64,000 nucleotides of DNA, taken from Cliona cf. orientalis (taxonomy: Eukaryota > Porifera > Demospongiae > Clionaida > Clionaidae). Positions within the stretch are counted from its first letter, which is position 1. Each line of letters starts with the position of its first letter. Below are positions 1 through 10,998 of the stretch, one piece after another. The notes below the pieces were generated by a model, which was not told where the DNA came from, ran no database searches, and saw only the letters and a program-made list of their open reading frames with translations. The stretch spans positions 4,161,669-4,225,668 of the forward strand of contig OZ005701.1 of assembly GCA_963930775.1 (NCBI GenBank), read 5' to 3'. The position numbers and the translations under genes were made by a program.

Positions 1-270
1 CTCCCCAACATGCACACACCATTCAGCAGGTTCCACAGCATGGAGATAAACTCTCCCTTCAGCTTCTGCTTTGGTGGACCGCAATACCACAGCATAGCAA
101 CGCTTGCAAAACTTTTGAGGATGGATATTGGCTTTGTCTGTGGAGATGTCAATGCTGAAGACTGATTTCAGAGCAGCTTCATGGTCCTTGCAGAGTCTGT
201 TCTGCTTGACTGGCCCACCACACACCCGGCAAAGATTTGCTAGCTCCTTAATGTGCTTCACCTCATCCAT
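1..270 (-). CDS. RAG1 N-terminal-region-like zinc-binding protein, partial (cut by window edge)
   Basis: A 90-codon open frame runs from an ATG at 270 to the left edge with no stop. It has a CxxC at residues 14/17 (LCRVCGG), then C27 and H30, a short FSIDIS segment, an IHP motif at 49-51, a second CxxC at 55/58 (FCKRC) and EWCVH near 83-87. The order CxxC, FxIDxxxD, IHPxxFCxxC, VYxxxxxxxEW is that of the non-core N-terminal region of vertebrate RAG1, which binds zinc and assists recombination. Related N-terminal-only proteins are known from transposons of invertebrates (the N-RAG-TP type in molluscs). The frame stays open upstream to another ATG near 297, and a possible AG acceptor lies at the GGCTAG before the ATG, so the true start is uncertain. 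The catalytic core, if any, would lie left of the window. It could instead be a free-standing host or transposon zinc-finger gene. Confidence 0.6.
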   Translation of the reverse strand, partial: MDEVKHIKELANLCRVCGGPVKQNRLCKDHEAALKSVFSIDISTDKANIHPQKFCKRCYAVVLRSTKAEAEGRVYLHAVEPAEWCVHVGE

Positions 271-880
271 CACTAGCCATAATATTAGAATATTCATGTT
301 TTTTTGTACTTGTATATTACATGCAAAAAAAATAAGTGCAGCTACTTTGATGTGATTTTTATACTTACTAAGCCTTCAGCTAAACACTGGAACTGGAGAG
401 AAGATGAAGAAAACTTCAGGATTGCAGATTCAAATCAAAACATCAACCACTATGTAGTTGCCTGGCTGGAACCTTGCAGCTGCAGATGCCTGCGCATTAC
501 TATACTATAGGCTGCGCATGATGCGCATGCCATCTGGAGTTGTCAGGGAGACTGGTCTTATGGTTATGTAATGTTATTTTAGCCAATGAGAAGTTGGTTT
601 TGCTGGAAAGTCCCTGGAAACCACTGGGAATTTAATTAGCTGTCGTTGCTATGCGCGCGTAGCAACTTAAACGGATACCGTAAATGTTCTAATTAACCGC
701 TAAAATTCCGCATGAAACACCCGTGTGCTATGCACGCGTATAGCGTATGTGTCACCCGGAAATCAATTAAATGGCCATGGGCAGAGCCGTTTGAAATGAA
801 CGTAAAAATTTAGCAAGGGTCAGATTTTGTCATTGGCAATAGGCGCCGATTATTCTTTGATGCCCAAGAAGCTAAAAAGG
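271..880. other. No recognisable gene
   Basis: AT-rich sequence with only short open frames lacking coding character. It may include 5' flanking or intron sequence of the gene cut by the left edge. No TIR pair was found here. Confidence 0.4.
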
Positions 881-1925
881 TACCGTAGAAACTGGTTGTT
901 AAGTGCAAGCGCTTATATATGTGACCGTCCACAAGAAAACCATGTATAATGCGCTGAAAAAATTTTTTGAGTTAAGGTCACCATTACCAACTACAATCTT
1001 TGAACTATTGCTCCAGCAAATTTGAAGTCTCTAGCCCGTGTAGACATGGAGATATGAGCAAAAATATACCCGGATCGCCCGTACTAAAGTTATGCAAAAA
1101 ATTGCAATGAACATTGCTACATACATTGCACGAGGAAGTCCGTATACTTGCCGTTTATGGTAAATACGTGGCCCCGCCCACCAAGTCAATGAGCTAGCTG
1201 GCTGCCAAAACGCTCGAGCGAGAGCAGCAGTCAACGTTTCGATGGAAAAGGACAAGAAGGCAAGCGTTTCTGAAGATCGTTAGTACGTGGCTGGAGACTT
1301 TTTTTGTGCAGCTGCCGTGCTTGCCTAACTGCAACTATGGCAACGGCTCCGTATCATGGCCGCTCTATGTAGGTACTCGCCTGACTTCATCAAGCCATAA
1401 CTCGGTAAGTATAGCGTTCTAGAAGCCATGAAGCAGATTTTTGTGTACAGGAATGAGGAATGATTCCTCTATCAATTTATCCAAAAAAGTGAAAATCAAT
1501 AGTAATCACCATAGGCGACTATTTTGGCCTGTATCTCAGATTGATATCCAGCGCATTATGCATGGTTTTCTCGTGAACGGTCACATATAACACGCGGCAG
1601 CAAGAAACTATGCGCTTAACAGGAAGCATACGCTAAATTAAAACACGGTAAGTGGGGCGTACGTAAAGAACATGTCGAGTGTAGAAAGGCTTACAATGGT
1701 GGCCAAGAAGCGACCGGAGAGCATAATTCTCGACGTTTTCTTCTCCAGCCTACTTCTAGCCTTCTTTCTGGACTCATGTAACTGCATGCATGATCGCTTG
1801 TCGTTCAGGTGGCTTGCTGGGCATATGCGCCTAGCAAAGAGCGGTAAGGCTCGCACAAAACTATGTGCTTAATAAAAATTATGCACTTAACAGCGAGCAG
1901 CACTTAACAACCAGATTCTACGGTA
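881..1925. mobile_element. Non-autonomous foldback DNA transposon, ~1.04 kb
   Basis: The left end TACCGTAGAAACTGGTTGTT is matched in reverse complement by the right end at about 1897-1925, including the adjoining TTAAGTGC. A second inverted pair lies inside (GTGACCGTCCACAAGAAAAC near 921 against its complement near 1566-1586). TA at each outer end fits a TA target duplication, as in Tc1/mariner-type MITEs. No transposase is encoded. Confidence 0.6.
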
Positions 1926-2109
1926 GTTCTATGAAACTAACCGTATCTAGATAGGGAATTCTAATTAGCGCCCATACCAACGGCCTCCGTGCACGGCAAC
2001 TATAGGTACAGACTAGGTATGTCAAAATGGAGGCTTATTTCGCCATGGTAACTTATGTTTACCCATCGTAAGCGGTAGCAACAGTTAGTAGAAAGGTTCT
2101 TTGACATAA

Positions 2110-2690
2110 ATACAAGTATGTTTAATGTCACAATCATGGGATAATGTGGCTAGCATGCATGATCATCTATTAACAGTACATGCTCACAAAACATAGAGAC
2201 ATAGTTCATGTACAAACAGTATCTTGCCTGGGCAAGATTTCCCATTAGTACCGTGTGCATGCGCAGATGGAGGCGGTTGTAGAGGCCACACCCCTTGGCA
2301 AAGCAAGCAGCTCCAACTAAGTGTGCAATGGCAACGTTCTCGCTCTGCTCGAATGTTGCTACCGGACTACTGACAGGTATGAACAGATCTCGCCTCTCGC
2401 TTCGCTCGAGGCTCAGTGGCTAGCGCCAGCGCCTGCTTAGCAGGCCTTTCGAAGCGCGCGGCGCTTTCGCGCCAATTGTTCGACAATGCGTCTCTAGCTG
2501 TAGCTATCACCTGAGGCATTAAGGCCACTCTTCTTTGTGCACATGGCCCTACAGTTCTGACCAATCCTGAGCCTTGTAGTGCGGCTCGTTCATAGCAACT
2601 GGGCGCATCCAAGATGCGTATCCATGCCCTCATGTAATGACACGGACTATGTAAGAAAAATGACCGTCTGAAAATTATTTTTCGTTGTAT
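2110..2690. repeat. Dispersed repeat, copy 1 (direct copy at 32465-33085)
   Basis: About 580 bp, from AAGTATGTTTAATGTCAC to the AAAATGACCGTCTGAAA segment, recurs near-identically and in the same orientation at 32465-33085. The copies differ by small indels. Both contain GC-rich palindromic stretches such as CTCGCTTCGCTCGAGGCTC. No coding capacity was seen. Confidence 0.75.
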
Positions 2691-2949
2691 ATAGTATAAT
2701 GAAATTACACTGGACTTTCATATTCTTTGACTGGAGATACTAAAAACGCACATTGCACCATATGTGTGTTTGACAAATATGCCGAGTTTTCATAGATCCA
2801 GTCACATATAATAAAATATGTAAATTTATAATGTCAAAGAACTTTTTGTTGAAGGGTAAAAGGCCTTGTATCGACCTACCTATAGCTAATGTACGTACAC
2901 TGAATCTAGCCAGCTAGCCAGACTCTGCTATTTGTTACAACAATTAAGT

Positions 2950-3425
2950 GTTACATGTAGATCCTACTTGTAATACATACTGTGATCTGATTAGTTAAAC
3001 TAGCTGAGTATCTGTCCTTTTACTTGTAACAAATACAGCGATCTGATTGGTTGAACTGCAGTATCTATCCTTCATTTAGATCCTACTTGTAACAAATACA
3101 GTGATCTGATTGGTTGAATTGCAGTATCTATCCTTCATAAAAAAACCTTGTATGCCCATAAAAACCTTTTAAGCTCCATAAAAAATCTGGTAAACTTTTT
3201 TTGCCTATGGCTAGTTTGTTGCTAGGCATTTGTTTATATACAAAGCTTTTGGGCATTGTTGCTAGGATCTGAAGTAGTTAGACACTGTTTAGTTGATTTC
3301 TACGTGATTTAGAAGATCTCAGGGCTCAGTAGAGTAGAACCATCACTTCGCTCAGGATTCTACACATAGCCCTTTGGTCTTCTAAATCACGTAGAAACCT
3401 CCTAAACAGTGTCTAACTATTATAA
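2950..3425. repeat. Foldback repeat family A, copy 1
   Basis: The hairpin core at 3277-3421 begins GTTAGACACTGTTTAG and ends with its complement CTAAACAGTGTCTAAC, with arms of about 60 nt around a TTCGCTC loop. Its left flank (CTGATTGGTTGAACTGCAG, the CATAAAAA runs, and TTGCTAGGCATTTGTTTATATA) also occurs beside copy 2 (about 4736-4985) and, inverted, beside copy 3 (about 6686-7010). It is therefore part of the unit. Confidence 0.75.
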
Positions 3426-3589
3426 AATACCTTGCAAGCGCCATAAAAATCATTGTACCATGGTTGTAACATTCTGACCAATCAGATTGCTCTATTGGAG
3501 GTGTATAAATCACTTATACACCTCTTGTAGGTGTATAAATATTTATACACCTACCTCTGAGGCTATGAAATTTTGCATGATCATGCCTG

Positions 3590-4200
3590 CTGGCTTAGTT
3601 ACAGTATAAATGAAGCACTATAGTGCAAAACCCTCGGCGCGCAAGCACTGAGCAGTACTGCATTAGTGCAAGATGCTTATAATAAGTTATAGCTATACAT
3701 GCATCCTATAGGCTTCCTATAAGCACAATGTCAGAGTAACCACAAGAATGCACATTGCATGCGATTGCGTAATGTCCAGCAGTATCACGTGTGTAATGCT
3801 GTGTCAGCATTTTGTGGCATGCAGCGATAGCCAAGAAGCTTCTCTGCCAGTGTAGTACGATCAGTGATGAACCAGTCGTGTTGTTGGATCTATAACCAAC
3901 CATATATACTTTTCGAGTTGAAAAGAAGCCATCGCTGTCTCGTTTGGTCGTCGAAAGTTCGCCAGGGAGCGAGGAAGGAAGCGGTGACCAGCAAATGACG
4001 CCATAACTCTTGAACGAAGCGTTTTCAGGGAAAACCAAACGGTAAAAACGTTGAAAACACCATAAAGAACCCTATAAAACTTCGTTTGCGACGTAAAAAC
4101 GAGGTAGGCGGCTGATTTTGTGGTAACAGACAGATAGATACACACACACACACACACAGAACGACCACCGTAACCCTGCGGCGCATGCGCCGAGGGTTAA
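3590..4200. repeat. Dispersed repeat with (CA)n tract, copy 1
   Basis: The segment ending GCGTTTTCAG, CCATAAAGAACC, a CACACA run at 4141-4158 and CGGCGCATGCGCCGAGGGTTAA is related to 62290-62485 in the same orientation. The short open frames across it have no protein similarity I recognise. Confidence 0.55.
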
Positions 4201-4735
4201 TGAAAAAAAAGAGAGAAGATAGCGTAATGGCGCTATACGGAGCATTACGCTAATGATTAGTGGGCAGGTATTATCGCGTTACTTGTGGGTGGAGCGATTG
4301 GATGCCTAGTCAGCAGTTGAAAGAAGAGCAGCTGTAGCTGATTTCTTCGAGTTGAAATCGACACGGCGACTGTGGTCTGAATGTCAAGGATGATGCTAGA
4401 GTTGGACTCTGAAAAATGGCGTCGCCACGGATCGCGACTTGATCTAATGTCGGACTCGGACAGAAAAATGGCGTCGCTGCGGATCGTGGTCTAGCGTCAG
4501 ACTCGGTCGACAACGCTCTACGATGGTCTGAACTGTTGCTAGGTACGCGCTCGAATCTTTTATAGCCTATGCTGTATTGCTAGGCCGTAAATGCGTTGTC
4601 AGGCCATATCGCCCATGGTACAAGTCGGTTATATCACTCGGTATCGGTCCCTACGTGATTTATACAGCCTCGGGCCTGCGGCCCTCGGTGTATAAATAGT
4701 GTAGAGACCTCTACCTCGTGATATAACCTATACTT
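4201..4735. other. No gene; short internal duplication
   Basis: Around 4403-4505 a ~70-bp segment with AAAAATGGCGTCGC and CGGATCG occurs twice in tandem with divergence. The rest is unassigned, with a palindromic GATATAACC-type motif near 4620-4735. Confidence 0.4.
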
Positions 4736-4985
4736 GTAAGCTCCATAAAAAACCTGGTATATATTATCTTGCCCATGGCTAGTTTGTTGCCAGGCAGTTG
4801 TTTATATACAAAGTTTTTGGGCATTGTTGCTAGGATTTAAAGTAGTTAGACACTGTTTAGTCAGTTTCTTCATGATTTAGAAGACCTTAGGGTTCAGTAG
4901 AACCCTCGCTTCGCTCGGGATTCTATACATAGCCCTTCAGTCTTCTAAATTACGTAGAAATTAACCTCCTAAACAGTGTTTAACA
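4736..4985. repeat. Foldback repeat family A, copy 2
   Basis: Same arrangement as copy 1: flank with CATAAAAAACCTGGTA and GTTTATATACAAAG, then a hairpin starting GTTAGACACTGTTTAG (about 4856) and closing at CTAAACAGTGTTTAAC (about 4984). It is more diverged in one arm. Confidence 0.75.
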
Positions 4986-4986
4986 A

Positions 4987-5369
4987 CCTTAGGGATAGGT
5001 TTAATTATGGGTACTATTAATTGCAAATTTTGCGATTTAGGTCAAAATCACAATAATTAATACCCGTGAACGCGTAATTTCGAATTTTCGATTAATTAGA
5101 AACAGCTATGTTCGAGTCCGTGTCTTCTCCAGTCTTTTGGCTCCTTCAATCTTTGTAGTACGTAAGATAGTATCTTATTAACTGATTGTAATAATAACAT
5201 TGTTGGTTATACAATAATACTATTGTTGAAGAACATTAACTTTAATACTTTTGGTACAATTAGTGGGTGTGGTTGATTTTTTGCAATTCCGTAATAATTA
5301 GTACCAGCAAAATGTGAGGGGTAGCCAAATTGCAAAATTAAGTACTCGTAATTAAACCTATCCTTAAGG
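4987..5369. mobile_element. MITE with CCTTAGGGATAGGTTTAATTA ends
   Basis: The left end CCTTAGGGATAGGTTTAATT is repeated in reverse complement at 5350-5369 (one mismatch in the first 20). Secondary inverted similarity lies inside (GGGTACT and AGTACTC; GCAAATTTTGC). It abuts the end of the preceding foldback copy. No coding sequence. Confidence 0.6.
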
Positions 5370-6332
5370 TATTATTAATTGTCTAGCAAATTAGCCTCAT
5401 ACCAGGCCCTCCTCTTTAAGGGCCTGGGTAGGCTACTTGCTAATGAGCTATTGGGGCTCTGTCTGCTTCTTATACACAAGACATAGGTGTAGCTACCTAC
5501 TCAGCCAGTACGGCCATAGCTGTACCACATTTTGGGCCTAGATCTTCCATCAGCTCTGGCACAACAGCCAGGTCAGTGGCTCAGTGACAAATATTATTAC
5601 TGATAATCGATGACTGGCAGCTACTACCAGCAATAGACTTACTGGCCTCTAAAACTCGCTCCTTAAACAGCTGTTCTCATCGCTACCAGCCCTCTTTGTA
5701 CAGCCAGCTACCTTCAGGAACGCGTTTAATTAGGGCGTGGTCAACATTCTGGGGGCGTAGCTAAAATTTTGCACGCGTGCGAAGTGTGCCATACCACATC
5801 AGATTTGCTAGCTACGCCACTGCAAGATGATTACAGTACTCGGTTTGTGTTTGTGTGTCTGCTATCTATAAGAAGGCTTTCATGAGTTGTAGCATTCTTT
5901 TTGCTTATCTTGTGTCAAATCAGTAATTTTATAGCATTATGACTTCCATATCGCAGAGCAACTCCTCTAGTTTAAGCACCAAACCCAGTAGGCGTCCGTG
6001 AGCTCCAATGGTGGATGCATGCTGCATACATCAACGTGACATGCTCGGGATGCACGGTATTTATTGCCCTCAACCCTTGGGCGCCTGCGCCCTCATACTT
6101 TGGTGCAATAATGCCATACATCCCTTGTGCTCATGATTTATATAACTAGTAACTGTTTATATCCCGAAGCAGCAGCGTACCTAGAAATGCACTGCATCTA
6201 GTAACAAAATTTTTAATCTACAAAAATAATAAAAAGTTCAATGGCGAATAGGCTGAGTCCTACAGTATGAGTAGCTGTCTCACCTTCATTCTTCGAAAGC
6301 GTGACTATACATCCAACGCCACCCCATTTTAG
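5370..6332. other. No recognisable gene
   Basis: I found no convincing open frame, TIR pair or tandem repeat in this stretch. It probably comprises old repeat remnants. Confidence 0.4.
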
Positions 6333-6561
6333 CTTAGGAATGGAAGAGTGGACCAACTCCTATCTAAAATCACTGGAGGATAAACTGTTTGTGCAAAATA
6401 CTGACCTTTGTTCGACCAGAGAACCTCTAGCCTTGAATTCAGTGTCACGCGGGATTTGCTCCACCTGCCTCCTTCCGAATACGCCCCCAAACGAGTGCTC
6501 ATTCAGCCCCACCCTCAAGACCTTGAGCTTCCACCCGCAAAGAAATGCTAAGCAGCAATGA
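6333..6561 (+). CDS. Candidate exon, unknown protein
   Basis: An open segment follows a plausible splice acceptor (CCATTTTAG at about 6324-6332). It reads GMEEWTNSYLKSLEDKLF and then a Cys- and Pro-containing stretch (ICSTCLLPNTPPNE) to a stop at 6559-6561. Its composition looks more protein-like than the surrounding repeats, but I recognise no domain. The opposite strand is also open for 77 codons, which lowers confidence. It could be a last exon or a transposon remnant. Confidence 0.25.
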
Positions 6562-6685
6562 ACTGGACAAGCTGTCAAAACCATGCACTCCAAAACTATG
6601 TACTTTCCTATTCCTGGGGATATTATAATATTGCATAGTAAATTTACCTGAGGCTACTCATATTGCAGTTACCAGTGCAATATAT

Positions 6686-7010
6686 AATAGTTAGACACTG
6701 TTTAGGAGGTTTCTATATGATTTAGAAGACCGAAGGGCTCTCTGTAGAATTCCGAGTGAAGCGAGGGTCCTACGGAGCCCTGAGGTTTTCTAAATCATGT
6801 AGAAACCGACTAAACAGTGTCCAACTACTTTAGATCCTAGCAACAGTGCCCAACAGCTTTGTATATAAACAACTGCCTAGAAACAATCTAGCCATAGGCA
6901 AAAACAATTTACCAGGTTTTTTTATGGAGCTTACAAGGTTTTTTTATGAAGGACAGATACTGCAGTTCAACCAATCAGATCACTGTATAAGTAAGTAGGA
7001 TCTAAAGAAC
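6686..7010. repeat. Foldback repeat family A, copy 3 (inverted)
   Basis: A hairpin at about 6691-6832 begins TTAGACACTGTTTAGGAGG and ends with the complementary arm. It is followed by the family's flank in reverse orientation (TAGATCCTAGCAACAGTGCC, TTTATGGAGCTTACAAGG, CTGCAGTTCAACCAATCAGA). Arms and flank agree closely with copies 1 and 2. Confidence 0.75.
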
Positions 7011-7018
7011 ACGCCCAC

Positions 7019-7395
7019 CTGTACCTCATGAAGTCTCCTTGAGCTGCTCTAGGGAGTCTACTGTGCATGCTTGAGCTGCTCTACAGCATGGTTCTAGCAT
7101 GAAATTAATGTCATTTGTGATCATGGATCTCAGAAGGGAACAAAAAAATTACTTAGCAACAATATAGTAACGGGATATAAATTAGCTATGTAGGTGTGTC
7201 CAACATAATCGCATGATTTGTAGCTTCCCTGGATCTCTTGCTACTCATGAACTTTATCGTTCTCTTCTGATCAATGATCACAAATGACATTAATTTGTGC
7301 TAGAAGCATGCTGTAGAGCAGCTCGAGCATGTGCAGTAGACTCCCTAGAATAGCAGCTTGAGCATGCGCAATAGACTTCATGAGGTAGAGTAAGA
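7019..7395. mobile_element. Long-arm foldback element, ~375 bp
   Basis: The arms TACCTCATGAAGTCT ... GACATTAATTTGTG are inverted copies of ~110 nt around a ~130-nt centre. They include GAGCTGCTCTAGGGAGTCTACTG and TGTCATTTGTGATCA. No coding capacity; a non-autonomous DNA element. Confidence 0.6.
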
Positions 7396-8160
7396 GATTG
7401 ATCATCGGACGACAGCAATTCTCGGACGCTCTAGCGGGCGTTAACGAGGGGGTGTGGTCTGGACTAAACCTTCACCGGTAGGGCCTAGGCCTAGCATCAA
7501 TATACATCAGAACCGGATGTGTACCTTCGCTACCTTCGGAGCTAGAGCCGCTCAAAGGCGACGTCCCATTTCATCAAACCTCGGACAAAAGTGTCTGTTT
7601 TCGGATCGCTTGAAGGAGCGTCTGGGGGTTGGGTTCGCAGACCGTGGCTGGTCCTCTGCATTCTATCCGCGTGGAGTCCCAACCGTAAGACTACTTGACT
7701 AGCCTTCTACGTTAGGTTTTATAAACCTTATTCCAACAATTGGCTGAAATTTTCGGACACGCTGGAGAATATGCAATGTCATAGACCACGATATTGCTCA
7801 ACGCAAGCGACCGCAATGCAAATAAACCACGCCCAGGTGGCGGGGATTCTAAATAAAGCACCTTTGTACCCCGCACAGAGTTGAACTAGGATCATATCTG
7901 TCCAAAAATTTCGGAAATTTTTAGCCAGTTGTTGAAGTAAGGCCTATAAAATCTGACGTAGCATGATTTGTAGCTTCCCTAAGTATTGCCTAGGGTTCAG
8001 AATGAGACAGGAGGTGTTTTTTCGCTGTCTTACACCATTTTATTTCATTTATTAATCCTACTTTGCTTAAATGTTGTATGCAGACAGACAACAGACAAAC
8101 CGATTGCTTTACTCCTGCTGCGCATGCGTGCACGCGGGGTAAAAAGCAGGTATGTTCATA
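7396..8160. other. No gene; 20-bp direct repeat at distance
   Basis: GCATGATTTGTAGCTTCCCT occurs at about 7212-7231 and again at about 7962-7981, bracketing part of this region. It may be an insertion footprint. The segment near 8080-8150 (AGACAGACAACAGACAAACCGATTG followed by an ACGCGGGGTAAAAA end) belongs to a family also seen near 43080 and 48080. Confidence 0.35.
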
Positions 8161-8564
8161 TGCAAAAATTGGCAATTTTTAGTTCAATGATTTTTGCCAA
8201 TACTGGCAATCTATATCTCTATAGAAAGAAGACTGCACTTGTCCAAAGTTGCCAATTCTGGCAATCTTCGACACCCGTCTCTCTATAGAGAAGACTACAC
8301 TTGTCCAAAGTTGCCATTTCTGGCAATCTTCGACACCCATCTCTCTGTAGAGAAGACTGCACTTGTCCTAAGTTGCAATCTTTGACACCCGTCTCTCTAT
8401 AGAGAAGACTACACTTCTCCAAAGTTGCCAATTCTGGCAATCTTTGACATCTACCTCTGTATAGAGAAGACTGCACTTGTCCAAAGTTGCCAATTCTGGC
8501 AATCTTTGACACCCATCTCTCTATAGTGAAGACTAGCTGCACTTGTCCAAAGTTGCCATTTCTG
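8160..8564. repeat. Minisatellite, ~60-bp unit, about six copies
   Basis: Tandem units carry TTGCCAATTCTGGCAATCTT, GACACCC(G/A)TCTCTCTATAG, AGAAGACTGCACTTG and TCCAAAG. One unit is shortened. Each begins with an imperfect palindrome TTGCCAATTCTGGCAA. The array resumes at 12646 after the inserted 4.1-kb element and again at 13009 after another insertion. The open frames on both strands are by-products of the repeat period. Confidence 0.85.
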
Positions 8565-8629
8565 CCCTAGTGAAAACTCTTACAAAGATCTTGTAATATC
8601 TTGCATGATATTGTAAGGGTTGCCAAGAT

Positions 8630-8990
8630 AAAGTAAGGCAAGATTTTATCTTGGACATTCTTGGTAAGGTGCTACTTTATAGAATAAAAGATTTAACAAG
8701 AAATTACAAGATAAGTAGGCAAGATTTTATCTTGAATATTCTTGGAAATGTGCTGCTTAATACAACGGAAGATTTGACAAGAAATTATAAGATAAAATAG
8801 GCAAGATTTTATTCTTGAATATTCTTGGAAACGTGCTGCTTTATACAACAAAAGATTTGACAAGTAAGTGCAAGATATCAAAGATAAAGTAGGCAAGAGT
8901 TCATCTTGAATATTATTCTTGGAAATGTAGTGCTTTATGGAACAAAGATTTGACAAGAAATTACAAGATATTCAATTTTTATCTGTTAAA
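8630..8990. repeat. Tandem repeat, ~80-90 bp unit, four copies
   Basis: Units contain AGGCAAGATTTTATCTTGAA, TATTCTTGGAAATGTGCTGC, TTTATACAAC and AAAGATTTGACAAG. They sit just inside the left TIR of the 4.1-kb element. The 87-codon minus-strand frame across them is caused by the repetition. Confidence 0.75.
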
Positions 8991-9507
8991 TTTTAAAACT
9001 CTGTCACATCTTACAAGATGTCACAAGGAAGTATAGGATTAATACTAAAATAATATATCAATTGCACATGGATGGTGAATCACGTGATTAACAACAAAGA
9101 ATAATGATCCTTAGAAAGTGTACAAACAACAAAATTAATGATAATTAAATTTTAGGTGTTAATTAATTCACACCTTGCACTTCACACTTTCATAGAGGAT
9201 TGTCATTGGTCAGTTGGATTTTTGACACATTTTGAATTACAGAATGGCTCAGCCCACGCAGTGGGTGCCAGCTATTCTGGATTATATGAAGAAGGCGAGG
9301 TTGAGCATATCAACGTGTTTAGCCTAGCTTCCTAGCTCATTTCCGGTTCCTGACAGCTAGGTTTGTAGTAATTATTAATAATTGTGTCCTAATGGCATGT
9401 GGCGCCCGCTCAGCGCCTCTAAACATGACGTCATTCGAAGTGGTATAAATGTCCTCTGTTTCAACACCTTCCTCAGTCTTCTTGATAGTAAGCCGGATTT
9501 GGTCAAG

Positions 9508-10878
9508 TTACCATGTCCCAGGGTGGGGGGCTATCTGTACAGCTATATTAGCTACTCCGAGCTGTGTTAAATGCTGAACAGTATATGAAGTGATATTATT
9601 TAATATGGGATATACTAACGGGAGATCAGAAAACACAAAAACGTGGTCAGTCACTGACAGTTTAGTTTGTTCGGCCGTCTGATCTCGATCCTCTTGTAGT
9701 TCTGCTTCTTCACTGGGCTCCTCTGGACCCTTTCTGGTGATAGTTTTCTTTTCCTTTGGGTTTTTGGAATTGGTTGTACGGTTGGAAGCGTCCCCTTCCT
9801 CTGAAGCCTCCCCTGCGGGGGTAAAGTTGCTGCCCCCTTGACGGGTGGCCAGAGGGCGGCCATATCGAAACTGTTGGTTGTTTCTGCCTCGACCCGAGGC
9901 TCGATCCAAGCATCGGAGCTGGTCTTCACGGTCCTTGGCCTCTTTGGCGAATTTATTGCCAAACAGGTTGGGTGCTGCATCTTCAAATATGGTATCTGAC
10001 TCAGCCATATCAACCAGCTTAGGATTCATGTCCATGATAGCCTTTTTCCTCCTTTCCTGGGAGATCTGCACTGAAGCATTGCCAATGAACTTTATGGCCA
10101 TCCTGGCTGCGGCAAGTGCTCCCTCCATTGTCAGTGCGTTAGCTTCAGCCTGTTCAACGATAGTGGTCAACGGGTCAACGGCATCCAGAGTCAGAGCCTG
10201 GATCCTGGTCAGGACTCGATCCAGCTTAGCTGTCTCTTGGTGGAGTCTATCTTTCACAATCTTATCCAGCTTAGGCACTCGTGTTTTCGGGCACTTAGGG
10301 TCGCCGTAGTGCTCCCTCCACTGCTTCCTAGTGGTGTTGGGGACTGCCTTCTTGAAGGAGTCCTGAAGAAGCTTGTCCGTTGCTTCTGATACAGCAAACA
10401 GCTTTGAGTTAGCTGATGAGGCATCATCATCCTCCTTGTCCGGCCAGACGAGCACTTGTTCGTAATCTGGCACTTCGTCCAAGGGTCTCTCTGGCCATGG
10501 TAGCCGCTCTGGGCCATTGGTTTGGCAGTTCGATGGCTCCCCAGGCTTCTGCAACAAGGTGGGTCTTCGCGCCTCCGGCGCGGGAGTAGAGGTGTTAAAT
10601 GAGATCACCCTGTGGCTATTTTGCACCTGCGGTGCCAGTGGTCGATTCTCAAGGGCATTCAATCTCTCACCGAGAGTTCCAAACTTGTTTGCCACGTCTT
10701 GAGCCAATGCTTCAATAGCCTATGTGAGCCCCTTGAGCTCCACGTTTTCTGCGCTACCTTCAGTGGGGGCTGGAGGGTTGAGTTGGTCGAGTCCTAGGCT
10801 CTGCAGGATAGCATTGAGCGATCCAGGTTGCTCAGTTATTGGCGTCTCCAGTCCAGTAGCTTCGGGAACTGTGGCCAT
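9508..10878 (-). pseudogene. gag: DIRS gag protein, one internal stop
   Basis: The frame runs from ATG at 10878 to a stop at 9508, with a single in-frame TAG at 10720-10722; the 399 codons after it are fully open. The larger element at 40.6 kb has a homologous gag with a Glu codon at this point (GLTEAVKALAKDV against GLT-stop-AIEALAQDV), so the stop looks like a point mutation. Features: an N-terminal acidic/Pro region, a predicted coiled-coil-like stretch before NRPLAPQV, a central helical domain of capsid-like character and an Arg/Gly/Gln-rich tail (GRGRNNQQFRYGRP) that could bind RNA. No CCHC knuckle, as is common in DIRS gag. The product would form cytoplasmic particles for element RNA. 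Confidence 0.7.
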
Positions 10879-10973
10879 CGTTGAATACTTGAGAAACTTC
10901 GGTGAGCTTGAGGAACTTCGGAAATTTTCAGCAAGCTAGAAAGAAGACTGAGGAAGGTGTTGAAACAGAGGAC

Positions 10974-10998
10974 ATTTATACCACTTCGAATGACGTCA
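10974..10998 (-). promoter_or_regulatory. Putative DIRS promoter: CRE-like TGACGTCA plus TATA box
   Basis: Reading the minus strand in the right TIR, a palindromic TGACGTCA (10991-10998) is followed by TATAAAT (10974-10980) about 100 nt upstream of the gag ATG. The left TIR carries the mirror copy at 9426-9450. The larger DIRS keeps TGACGTCA at 40743-40750 with an A/T-rich TATA-like stretch downstream. Conservation between diverged copies supports a transcription role; ATF/CREB-type binding is an inference. Confidence 0.5.

Noticed and set aside
8219..8542. 107-codon minus-strand frame with repeated QSSLYRETGVKDC-like units
   Set aside because: Produced by the minisatellite period being a multiple of three over several units; no start context or homologue.
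8160..8570. CRISPR-like array of regular repeats
   Set aside because: Units are contiguous ~60-bp tandem repeats without unique spacers, in a eukaryotic transposon-rich context; it is a minisatellite.
9845..10309. 154-codon plus-strand frame opposite DIRS gag
   Set aside because: Shadow of the minus-strand gag, which has family motifs and a homologue at 40 kb.
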